NCBI RefSeq assembly: GCF_030815955.1
Contig: NZ_JAUSXK010000001.1
Location: 4,030,001 to 4,094,000, forward strand
Reading direction: 5' to 3'
Source: Microbacterium murale
GTDB lineage: Bacteria; Actinomycetota; Actinomycetes; Actinomycetales; Microbacteriaceae
DNA length: 64,000 nucleotides
Both the position numbers and the translations under genes were made by a program. Below the pieces are notes generated by a model. That model had not been told where the DNA came from. It saw only the letters and a list, made by a program, of their open reading frames with translations, and did no database searches. This document shows, one piece after another, positions 49,030-58,796 of the stretch (position 1 is its first letter; the number at the start of each line of letters is the position of its first letter).

Positions 49030-49955
49030 ATGAGTGAAATGATCGACCCCACTGTCGAGGCACCCGCAGACCCGGTACTCCCGGTGAAGTCCGATGGCAA
49101 GGCACTGTCGAAATGGACGCTGTACACACGGCGATTCATGCGCAACAAGCCCGCCGTCGGCGGCATCGTGATCTTCATCCTGCTGGTGCTGTTCGCGATC
49201 ATCGCGCCCCTCATCGCGAAGTACGACCACATCGAGCTCGACTTCCTGAATCTGGGCACGCCACCGTCCGCCGAGCATTGGTTCGGCACGACAGCGTCGG
49301 GTAACGACACCTTCGCTCAGGTCGCTATCGGCCTGCAGCGCTCGCTCATGATCGCCGTGACCGTGTCAGTCGGAACGACGATCATCTCGGCCCTGGTCGG
49401 TACGGCTGCCGCGTACTTCGGCGGCTGGACCGAGAAGATCACGCTCACCGTCATCCACTTCATGATGGTGATCCCGAGCTTCCTGATCCTCTCGCTCATG
49501 TCGAACCGTTCCGGTGGCGACTGGCGAGTCATCGCGCTCATCATGATCTTCGTCGTCGGCTGGTACTTCCCGGCCCGCGTGATCTGGACGACGGCGCTCT
49601 CGCTGCGCGAGCGCGAGTACATCCATGCCGCCCGCTACATGGGCGTCCGCGGTATGACGATCGTCGTCCGCCATCTGCTGCCGAACATCGGTTCGCTGCT
49701 CGTCATCAACTTCACCCTCGGCATCGTCGGCGCCGTCATGGCCGAGACGGGACTTTCGTTCATCGGGTTCGGTGTCAAGATCCCGGACGTCTCGCTCGGC
49801 TCGCTCATCGGCTCAGGGGCGAACACGATCACCAGCGCCCCCTGGCTGTTCTACTTCCCCGCAGCCGCACTGACGCTGCTCACTGTTTCCATGGCGCTCG
49901 TCGCCGATGGACTGCGTGACGCCCTCGATCCCACTTCGGCAGCAGGAGGCCGCGC

Positions 49956-49959
<4 letters not shown>
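49030..49959 (+). CDS. Oligopeptide/dipeptide ABC transporter permease (DppC/OppC type)
   Basis: A 309-residue partner permease. The N-terminal OppC_N segment has KWTLYTRRFMRNKPAVGGIVIFILLVLFAIIAPLIA near residues 28-63, followed by five further hydrophobic segments. The coupling motif is REYIHAARYMGVRGMTIVVRHLLPNIG near 195-221, and AETGLSFIGFGVKIPDVSLGSLI near 240-262 is a DppC hallmark. ATG at 49030 is two bases after the preceding stop. Its TGA overlaps the ATPase ATG by four bases, so the three membrane-complex genes are tightly coupled. Confidence 0.92.
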
Positions 49960-51884
<1,925 letters not shown>

Positions 51885-52016
51885 TCGTGTTTCCTGCCGG
51901 TAACGGCTGGTCACCGTCCGATAACAGTTAGGCGCGATTCACTGCGACCACGCGAATTCGGCGGGTGTCCGAACTATTCTTCCCTTTATGACACGCCGAA
52001 AGGCGGAAGGAGAACC

Positions 52017-53723
52017 ATGAAGCAGCACAAGCTGATGGGGGCGATCGCGTTCAGCGGAGTCCTCGCACTTGCCCTCGCGGGCTGCGCGACCGGCACCGGC
52101 GATGACGGTGGCGACGGTGGCGGAGAGACCGTAGAGACCAAGGCGGCCGACTACAACCCGCAGGATCGCGACGCGCTCCAGACCGGCGGCGAAGCCCGCT
52201 TCCCGATCCAAGAGATCCCGGAGCAGCTGAACTCGTTCAACGGCGATGCATCGGCGGACACCGCCCGTGTCGCTGCCTGGTACAACCCGCAGATCCTCCT
52301 CCAGGAGGCTGACGGCACGCCGTACAAGCACGACGCCTACCTCGACGAGTGGAAGATCGATACCGTCGACGGCAACACCCAGATCACCTTCACCTTCACG
52401 GATGAGGCGCACTGGAACGACGGCACCGACATGGACTGGACCGCCATCGACGCCACGTGGAAGGCCAACCGCTCCTCCGACGAGGGCTTCAACCCGAACG
52501 CGACCGACGGCTACAAGGCCATCAAGTCCGTCGAACAGGGCGACACCGCGAAGACCGCGATCGTCACCTTCGACGGCGAGTTCGCCTGGCCGGAGATGCC
52601 GTTCCTGACGGGCATCATCCACCCCGCGCTGGCTGATCCGACGACCTTCAACGAGGCAATGATCGACAACCCGCACGCCGAATGGGGCGCGGGCCCGTAC
52701 ACGATCGACGAGTTCGACGCGAATGCGGACTTCATCTCCTTCGTTCCGAACCCGGAGTGGTGGGGCGACGAGCCGCTGCTCGACAACGTCTCGTTCCAGG
52801 GCATGGACGCGGCAGCATCGATCAACGCATTCAAGGCCGATGAGATCGACTCGGTCGAGGTCAACTCCAAGGACCGCCTCGAGCAGGTCAAGGACATGGA
52901 AGACATCACGATCTACCGTGCCACCCAGACCGCGAACACGCTGATCCAGGTCGATTCCACGAAGCCGCAGTTCCAGGACGTCAAGGTCCGCGAGGCGTTC
53001 TTCAAGGCGATCAACATCGACCAGCAGAAGGAGATCGCCTGGAACGGTCTCGGTTACGAGGAGGAGCCCTCGGGCTCTCTCACGCTGTTCCCGTTCCAGC
53101 CCGGATACTCCAACGCCCTCGAAGAGGCCGGCTGGGAGTTCAACCCCGACGAGTCCAAGAAGCTCCTCGACGAGGCCGGCTGGACCGAAGGCGAAGACGG
53201 CGTCCGCGAGAAGGACGGCGAGAAGCTCTCGGTCGTGTTCCCCGTGTGGAGTGACAGCCCGACGCAGGAAGCGATCGCGAAGTCGCTCCAGGCTCAGATG
53301 AAGGAGGTCGGTATCGACCTGCAGGTCGACGTGCGTCCTTCGACCGACTTCTCGAACGACTACAACACGATGAACTGGGACGTCTCGTCGCTCCGGTTCA
53401 GCTCCTCCGACCCGTTCGGTGCCGCCTGGTTCTGCCAGCTGTACTGCACGGACATGGGTCTGAACCTCTCAGGTGTGCAGACGCCCGAGATGGACCAGCG
53501 CATCCATGACGAGGTCGAGTCCCTGCCGACCGCTGAGGAGCAGACTGCTGCTGCTCTGAAGCTCGAGGCAGAGATCTTCCAGGACTGGGGCCTCATCCCG
53601 CTCTACAACGGTCCTTCCGTCTTCGCTGTCAAGACCGGCCTGGCGAACCTGACCCCTGAGCCCTACGTGGGCCTGGACGGGTTCGGTGTCACCCCGGTGG
53701 AGAACGTGGGCTGGGAGAAGTAA
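52017..53723 (+). CDS. Family 5 extracellular solute-binding lipoprotein
   Basis: A 568-residue peptide-binding protein of the SBP family 5 (DppA/OppA). The signal peptide ends in the lipobox ALAGC with Cys23, so it is anchored outside the membrane. A Gly/Asp-rich linker follows (TGTGDDGGDGGGE), and the family regions include KHDAYLDEWKIDTVDGN near 102-118, ADPTTFNEAMIDNPHAEWGAGPY near 202-224 and VREAFFKAINIDQQKEIAW near 322-340. ATG at 52017 follows a strong GGAAGGAGAACC. It belongs to the upstream permease/ATPase genes but is separated by 132 bases, where it may have its own promoter. A terminator follows 20 bases after the stop. Confidence 0.93.
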   Translation: MKQHKLMGAIAFSGVLALALAGCATGTGDDGGDGGGETVETKAADYNPQDRDALQTGGEARFPIQEIPEQLNSFNGDASADTARVAAWYNPQILLQEADGTPYKHDAYLDEWKIDTVDGNTQITFTFTDEAHWNDGTDMDWTAIDATWKANRSSDEGFNPNATDGYKAIKSVEQGDTAKTAIVTFDGEFAWPEMPFLTGIIHPALADPTTFNEAMIDNPHAEWGAGPYTIDEFDANADFISFVPNPEWWGDEPLLDNVSFQGMDAAASINAFKADEIDSVEVNSKDRLEQVKDMEDITIYRATQTANTLIQVDSTKPQFQDVKVREAFFKAINIDQQKEIAWNGLGYEEEPSGSLTLFPFQPGYSNALEEAGWEFNPDESKKLLDEAGWTEGEDGVREKDGEKLSVVFPVWSDSPTQEAIAKSLQAQMKEVGIDLQVDVRPSTDFSNDYNTMNWDVSSLRFSSSDPFGAAWFCQLYCTDMGLNLSGVQTPEMDQRIHDEVESLPTAEEQTAAALKLEAEIFQDWGLIPLYNGPSVFAVKTGLANLTPEPYVGLDGFGVTPVENVGWEK

Positions 53724-53743
53724 GCACCACGCATCACACGCAG

Positions 53744-53778
53744 GCGGGGTCGGTGGGTCATCCACCGGCCCCGCTTTT
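53744..53778 (+). terminator. Intrinsic terminator after the solute-binding protein gene
   Basis: GCGGGGTCGGTGG-GTCAT-CCACCGGCCCCGC gives a 13-bp stem with one G-U pair and a 5-base loop, followed by TTTT. It closes the peptide transporter unit. Confidence 0.85.
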
Positions 53779-53792
53779 CCTATGCTGGAGCC

Positions 53793-54527
53793 ATGAGCAT
53801 CCAGGTCGTCTTCGTGCACGGCATCCGCACCTCCGCCACCATGTGGCGCGCACAACTCGCGCATCTCGCCGAGCGCGGAGTCGCAGCCACCGCGGTCAAT
53901 CTGCCCGGTCACGGCTCCCGCATCGCTGAGGCGTTCGTTATCGAGGCCGCGATGGCGACGATCGACGACGCAGTGAGGGATGCCGCGACTCGCGGCCCTG
54001 TGCTGCTCGTAGGTCATTCCATGGGAGGTCTGGTCTCGATCGCCTATGCAGGCGCCGAGGATCCTCCCCCGGTCGCGGGGTTCATCGGCGCGTCATGCAC
54101 GGCGTTCCCCCGGGGCGCCGGGCTCGCTGCATATCGCTTTCTCGCACGCAGATTCAACGCGCTTCCTGATAAGGGCCTCTGGCTGACCACGCAGGTGCTC
54201 GCCGCGACGCTTCCCGAGGAGACGCGTGCTGATTTCGCTGCCGGCGGCTACGCCTTCGACGCACAGGATGTCGCACTCGCGAGTCTCAGCACTCTCGACC
54301 TCGCCGCGGATGTGCACCGATTGCGGATGCCGGTGTGGTGGATCAACGGGCAGTTCGACCAGCTGCGTCCGCAGGAACGGCTGTTCCAGCGGCTCGCGCC
54401 GCACTCCGAGCTCATCGTCGTGCCGCGCACCTCGCACCTCGTCACTGCTATGCGTCCGCGCGTGTTCAACGCACTGCTGGACGTGGCAGTCGCGACTCTC
54501 GAGAAGGGCGTACCGCAACCGTCATGA
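53793..54527 (+). CDS. Alpha/beta hydrolase
   Basis: A 244-residue alpha/beta-hydrolase-fold protein. VVFVHGIRTSATMWRAQL near residues 5-22 has the oxyanion-hole HG, the nucleophile elbow is LVGHSMGGLVSIAYAG near 73-88 with Ser in GHSMG, and late FDQLRPQERL and TSHLVTAMRP carry the acid and His of the triad. There is no signal peptide. The 3' end overlaps the convergent MFS gene by 62 bases, unusual for this window. The substrate is not predictable. Confidence 0.85.
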   Translation: MSIQVVFVHGIRTSATMWRAQLAHLAERGVAATAVNLPGHGSRIAEAFVIEAAMATIDDAVRDAATRGPVLLVGHSMGGLVSIAYAGAEDPPPVAGFIGASCTAFPRGAGLAAYRFLARRFNALPDKGLWLTTQVLAATLPEETRADFAAGGYAFDAQDVALASLSTLDLAADVHRLRMPVWWINGQFDQLRPQERLFQRLAPHSELIVVPRTSHLVTAMRPRVFNALLDVAVATLEKGVPQPS

Positions 54528-55728
54528 TGGCGCCGAGCACCGACAGGATGCCGGCTGCGAGGAACAGCAGCCAGAATCCACCGACCATGGCCACCAGTCC
54601 CGCTCCGATGAGCGGCCCCAGCAGCTGGCCGAGGCTGGCAGACACGTTGACGATGCCGAGGTCACGCGCATGATCCTCGACCCGCGGGAGCAGGTCGGTG
54701 GCGAGGGCGAGGCTGACGGCCATGAACGCGCCATATCCGACACCCATGACTGCAGCGGCGATCGCGGTGCCGATGAAGGTCGGTGAGACGAGGATCATGA
54801 CAGCCGACAATGCCTGTACCAGCGCCGCGACGATGACGATCGGCTTGCGTCTGCCGGTGCGGTCGGACACGGAGCCGGCGACGAGGGAAGCAGCCACCAC
54901 GAAGATCGTGTAGATCACGATCAGCACCAGCAGGTCGTCTTCCGCGGTCGCCGCCGGGGACCCGACGCCGTAGAGCAGGAAGAACAGCAGCAGCGCCGTG
55001 CCGAGGGCGTTGCCGATGTTCACCGTCAGACGACTGGCCAGCACCCACATGAAGTCGCGGTCACGGAGAACACTCGTCTCATCGCGCCAGCTCCGACGGG
55101 CGACGGGCTTCGTCCACGCGACCGGCGGGTCCGGCAGCAGCACCGCGGCGCCCACCCCCACCACGAGGATGAACCCTGCGAGCACGACGTAGCTCGCACC
55201 GATTCCGAGTCCGAGCAGCACGACGGCTCCGACGCCGACGACGATGCCGACAGCCTGTGCAGAACTCACCAGCGCCGATGCGGCGCCGCGCTGTGCGAAG
55301 ACCTGATCGGCGATCATCGCCGTGAACGCAGCCGAGACCACAGCGATGCCGACGGATACGCCGACCCAGGCCGCACCGACGCCCAGTGGTTCTGTGGCGG
55401 ATCCCGTGAGCAGGAGGGATGCTGCAGTCAGCACAGAGCCGCCGATCGCCCAAGGTCGCCGTCTTCCCCAGCGCGAGCCAGTGCGATCCGAGAGCATGCC
55501 GGCGATGGGCCCGGCGATCACTCCGGCGATGCCGCCGACCGAGAGGATCAGTCCGGACCAGACGACACCGGTGATCCAGTCGCGCTCGCCCCCAGGCGTG
55601 TCCAGCTGTAGAGGAAGCAGCAGTTGCACAGGTGTCAGCTGCACCGTCCAGACCGCAAGCCAAGCCACCGCGAACAGCGTCAGCCATCCCCCACCGACTC
55701 GACCGTCGCGCGGCATCAGGGACTTCAT
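54466..55728 (-). CDS. MFS transporter, probably for sugar/glycoside
   Basis: A 420-residue major facilitator protein with twelve hydrophobic segments. The loop motif GMLSDRTGSRWGRRRPW near residues 74-90 and its second-half counterpart GSVSDRTGRRKP near 266-277 are the MFS A-motifs; GRRRPW is typical of the sugar/cation GPH-like group. Its ATG lies in an ATGA overlap with the upstream beta-glucosidase gene, so it is co-translated with it. Uptake of beta-glucosides is the natural inference. The 3' end overlaps the alpha/beta hydrolase gene on the other strand by 62 bases. Confidence 0.85.
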   Translation of the reverse strand: MKSLMPRDGRVGGGWLTLFAVAWLAVWTVQLTPVQLLLPLQLDTPGGERDWITGVVWSGLILSVGGIAGVIAGPIAGMLSDRTGSRWGRRRPWAIGGSVLTAASLLLTGSATEPLGVGAAWVGVSVGIAVVSAAFTAMIADQVFAQRGAASALVSSAQAVGIVVGVGAVVLLGLGIGASYVVLAGFILVVGVGAAVLLPDPPVAWTKPVARRSWRDETSVLRDRDFMWVLASRLTVNIGNALGTALLLFFLLYGVGSPAATAEDDLLVLIVIYTIFVVAASLVAGSVSDRTGRRKPIVIVAALVQALSAVMILVSPTFIGTAIAAAVMGVGYGAFMAVSLALATDLLPRVEDHARDLGIVNVSASLGQLLGPLIGAGLVAMVGGFWLLFLAAGILSVLGAIMTVAVRPSRESRLPRPAVR

Positions 55729-57077
55729 GATCGCGACTCCGCGATCAACGTGCGGTACCACTCGTACGAGGCTTTAGGGGTGCGTGCGGACGTCTCGTGA
55801 TCCACATGGACGAGACCGAAGCGCTGACTGAAGCCGTCCGCCCATTCGAAGTTGTCGAGCAGGCTCCATACGGTGTACTCGTCGACACGAACGCCATGGG
55901 CGACAGCATCCGCAACGGCACCGATGTGCGAGGCGAGGTAGTCGATCCGCAGCGGGTCATGCAGCGGGCCGTCGACCTCATCCGGCTCCGGGAACGAGGC
56001 TCCGTTCTCGCCGATGATGACGGGTGGCAGCCGGTCGCCGTATCTGCGCGCAGCATCCGTCAGGAACTCGGTGAGCGCGCGCGGCGCGATTCCCCACAGC
56101 TCGCCGAAGCCGGTGTGCGCGACACCGGGAGTCGGAACCTGCACGAAGGGCACCGGTGCGCCCTCCGGTGCCGCGGCGATCGTCGTGGGGTTGTAGAAGT
56201 TCACCCCGTAGAACTCGGATGGCGTGCCGATGATCTCCATGTCGCCGTCCTGCACAGGCAGTTCGACGCCGAGCGGAGTGAGATCAGGGTAGGCGCCGGT
56301 CAGAACCGGATCGGCGAACAGCTGGTTGTGGATCATGTCGTACAAGTGGGCGGCGGTCTGATCCGCCTCGGAGTCCGTCGCCGGCTGCACCCACGTGTGA
56401 TTGTTCACGATGCCGACCTCCGCGGCGCCCCGCTCGCGCAGGATGCCCGCCGCGCGACCGTGAGCGAGCAGTTGATGGTGCACGGTGGGCAGCGAGTCGA
56501 AGAGGAGGTGCCGCCCCGGCGCGAGCTCGCCCACGGCATAGCCCTGCAGCGATGTCGAGACCGGTTCATTGATCGTGTACCAGCTCTTCACACGATCTCC
56601 GAGGGCATCTGCCATGATCTCGGTGTACTCGGCGAATCGGTCGACGGTGTCTCTCGAGAGCCAGCCCCCTCCGGCCTCGAGGGCAGACGGCAGATCCCAG
56701 TGATACAGGGTGGGAAACGGCTCCACCCCTGCGTCGAGGAGTCCGTCGACCAGTCGATCGTAGTAGGCGACGCCCGCAGGAACACCCGCGCCGTGGCCGT
56801 CAGGCTGCACCCGCACCCACGAGATCGAGAAGCGGTATCGGTCGACCCCGAGGCTCTGCAGCAGCCCGATGTCCTCACCGCTGCGGTGGTAGCTGTCGGG
56901 TCCGGGCTCTGCCGTCGAACCGTCTCTGACCAGGCCGGTGGTGTCGACGAAGTCATCCCAGATGGAACGTCCGCGGCCGTCCGCGCGCCGCGCGCCCTCG
57001 ATCTGGAAGGCCGCGGTCGCCGCCGACCAGCGGATTCCGGTCGGGACAGGGAGGATTCGATCAGCTGCATCCGCCAT
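55725..57077 (-). CDS. Beta-glucosidase (glycoside hydrolase family 1)
   Basis: A 450-residue retaining glycosidase of family GH1. The acid/base is Glu171 in WYTINEP and the nucleophile Glu357 in VIIGENG. Other family markers are WSAATAAFQIEGA near residues 17-29, SIWDDF, RFSISWVRVQPDG near 82-94, and SLLDNFEWADGFSQRFGLVHVD near 406-428. AAGGAG lies just upstream of the ATG at 57077. It lacks a signal peptide, so it acts in the cytoplasm on imported glycosides, matching the coupled MFS gene. No LacI-type regulator gene is next to the pair. Confidence 0.95.
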   Translation of the reverse strand: MADAADRILPVPTGIRWSAATAAFQIEGARRADGRGRSIWDDFVDTTGLVRDGSTAEPGPDSYHRSGEDIGLLQSLGVDRYRFSISWVRVQPDGHGAGVPAGVAYYDRLVDGLLDAGVEPFPTLYHWDLPSALEAGGGWLSRDTVDRFAEYTEIMADALGDRVKSWYTINEPVSTSLQGYAVGELAPGRHLLFDSLPTVHHQLLAHGRAAGILRERGAAEVGIVNNHTWVQPATDSEADQTAAHLYDMIHNQLFADPVLTGAYPDLTPLGVELPVQDGDMEIIGTPSEFYGVNFYNPTTIAAAPEGAPVPFVQVPTPGVAHTGFGELWGIAPRALTEFLTDAARRYGDRLPPVIIGENGASFPEPDEVDGPLHDPLRIDYLASHIGAVADAVAHGVRVDEYTVWSLLDNFEWADGFSQRFGLVHVDHETSARTPKASYEWYRTLIAESRS

Positions 57078-57273
57078 GGATGACTCCTTCAGTCGATAGC
57101 GCTCAGCATGCCGCATCCATCGGGCACTGCGACAGTGGCGCGCGAGGGAATCTGGCAGACCTGGTAGAGTGGGTTCTTGGCTTGCGTGAGAGTTCGTCCC
57201 TCACGACCGTCGAACAGCAGCCCTCTTCTGCTTACGACAAATCCCATCCATCCCTGAACGAAAGTTTCCACGC

Positions 57274-57534
57274 GTGGCAAACATCAAGTCGCAGATCAAG
57301 CGCAACAAGACCAACGAGAAGGCTACGGCGCGCAACAAGGCCGTCAAGAGCGAACTCAAGACCCTCGTCCGCGGTACCCGCGAGGCCATCGCCAAGGGCG
57401 ACAAGGCTGCTGCCGAGGCAGCGCTGAAGGTCGCGTCGAAGAAGCTCGACAAGGCCGTCAGCAAGGGTGTGCTGCACGAGAACCAGGCAGCGAACCGCAA
57501 GTCGTCGATCGCCAAGCAGGTCGCCGCTCTCTGA
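57274..57534 (+). CDS. rpsT: 30S ribosomal protein S20
   Basis: An 86-residue, highly basic S20 that binds 16S rRNA early in 30S assembly. It begins [22 protein letters not shown], as the family does, from a GTG at 57274. The rest has alternating Lys/Arg and Ala-rich helices and ends [11 protein letters not shown]. The 196-bp upstream spacer has a TAGAGT hexamer at 57165-57170 that may be the -10, though no good -35 is visible. It also has a small hairpin at 57185-57205 (CGTGAG/CTCACG). A strong terminator follows. Confidence 0.97.
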   Translation: MANIKSQIKRNKTNEKATARNKAVKSELKTLVRGTREAIAKGDKAAAEAALKVASKKLDKAVSKGVLHENQAANRKSSIAKQVAAL

Positions 57535-57550
57535 GCTGAATAACTTCTCG

Positions 57551-57581
57551 AAAGAACCCGTCCCTTTGGGGCGGGTTCTTT
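57551..57581 (+). terminator. Intrinsic terminator after rpsT
   Basis: AAAGAACCCGTCCC-TTT-GGGGCGGGTTCTTT gives a 14-bp stem with one G-U pair and a 3-base loop, 17 bases past the stop. The symmetric A/T ends mean it could act in both directions, though holA ends further right. Confidence 0.9.
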
Positions 57582-57602
57582 CGTTCTCCGTGCACTCGCG
57601 CT

Positions 57603-57686
57603 GCACACTTGCAGGGAGATCGTACGAATGCAGGGCGAAACGCCGAGGATCGGGCCTGCATCCGTGCATCCGCCCTGCAAGTGTGC
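57603..57686. repeat. Long nested inverted repeat containing copy 2 of the dispersed intergenic repeat
   Basis: GCACACTTGCAGGG (57603-57616) and CCCTGCAAGTGTGC (57673-57686) are perfect 14-base arms. Inside them a second imperfect pair, around GAATGCAGG and CCTGCATCCG, extends the stem to 34-base arms with about two thirds to three quarters pairing. The segment 57624-57668 read on the minus strand matches 29592-29636. It lies between the rpsT terminator and the 3' end of holA, and contains no credible gene. The remainder of the 215-bp spacer shows nothing else. Confidence 0.7.
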
Positions 57687-57749
57687 CGCCCCGATCTCAT
57701 GGGGCCTGCCACCCGTGCCCTGCCGGGACCGGGGAGACCGGGGTTCGGG

Positions 57750-58787
57750 TCACTCCCCGAACGGTGCGCGGGTGGCGATGACCGTCACCATGCGCTCCAG
57801 CGCGAAGATCGGATCGCGCGCCGCGCCTTTGACCTCGGCATCCGCACGCGCAGTCGCCTGGATCGCGAGGCCCAATGAACGCTCGTTCCATCCGCTGAGG
57901 TCGCGCCTGGCGCGATCGACCTGCCAGTCCTTCATACCCAGGCGCTGCGCGAGGCTCCTGCTGGGTTCGCGCTGGCCGGCGACGCGTGCCATCGTCCGCA
58001 ACTTCATGGCGAACGCCGCGACCATCGGAACCGGATCAGCACCGGAGTCGAGTGCGTGCCGCAGCGCCACGAGAGCCTCCCCGTAACGGCCGGCGATCGC
58101 TGTGTCGGCGACGACGAATGCCGACACTTCCACCCGACCGCCGTAGTACTTGGTGACCGTCTCCTCGGCGATGTCTCCGTCGACGTCGCGGATCAGCTGC
58201 TGGCACGCCGCCGCGAGTTCGGTCAGGTCGTCTGCGAACGCCGACACCAGCGCCCTGAGCGCTGACGGAGCGATGCGCTTCTTCGCCGCTGCGAACTCGC
58301 CCGCCGCGAAGTCGACGCGATCTCCGTCGCGCTTCACCGCGAGGCACGGGATCTCGATACCGCCGCCGGTACCGGCGCGCAGCGCGTCGAGCAGTTTCTT
58401 GCCGCGTACGCTCGCACCGGTGTGGCGCAGCAGCACGGTCGCGCCCTCCTGAGGGTTGGCCAGGTACGACACCGCCTCCTGCAGGAATGCATCTGAGCAC
58501 TTCTCCACGCCGGAGACACGAACCAATCGCGGCTCGCCGAACAGCGAGGGCGAAGTGAGTGACAGGAGCGTCCCGGGAGCGTAGTCGTCTGCGCGCACGT
58601 CGCTGATCTCGAGTGCTGGATCTTCAGCGCGGAGGTAGTCGCGGATGCCGGCGATCGCGCGCTCCGCGCAGACCTCTTCGGGGCCGAAGACGAGCACGAG
58701 CGGTGCAGGTCGAGGGTCGCGCCACGATACCTGCGGTATCTTCGTCGCCTTCGCACCACCACGGGCTGAGGAACGAGGAGCTGCCAT
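57750..58787 (-). CDS. holA: DNA polymerase III delta subunit
   Basis: Clamp-loader wrench subunit that opens the beta sliding clamp. The 345 residues have the N-terminal AAA+-like domain with PAPLVLVFGPEEVCAERAI near 26-44 and the LSLTSPSLFGEPRLVRVSGVEK block near 73-94, and C-terminal QREPSRSLAQRLGMKDWQVDRARRDLSGW near 276-304. The PRSSARGGAKATKIPQVSW N-terminal tail fits actinobacterial HolA. It follows comEC by nine bases in the comEA-comEC-holA run. Confidence 0.94.
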   Translation of the reverse strand: MAAPRSSARGGAKATKIPQVSWRDPRPAPLVLVFGPEEVCAERAIAGIRDYLRAEDPALEISDVRADDYAPGTLLSLTSPSLFGEPRLVRVSGVEKCSDAFLQEAVSYLANPQEGATVLLRHTGASVRGKKLLDALRAGTGGGIEIPCLAVKRDGDRVDFAAGEFAAAKKRIAPSALRALVSAFADDLTELAAACQQLIRDVDGDIAEETVTKYYGGRVEVSAFVVADTAIAGRYGEALVALRHALDSGADPVPMVAAFAMKLRTMARVAGQREPSRSLAQRLGMKDWQVDRARRDLSGWNERSLGLAIQATARADAEVKGAARDPIFALERMVTVIATRAPFGE

Positions 58788-58796
58788 CAGGCCAGC

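Noticed and set aside
57185..57205. Small hairpin in the rpsT 5' leader as a riboswitch or S20 autoregulatory site
   Set aside because: Only a 6-bp stem with a 9-base loop, with no known motif. It is mentioned in the rpsT entry but not claimed as regulatory.
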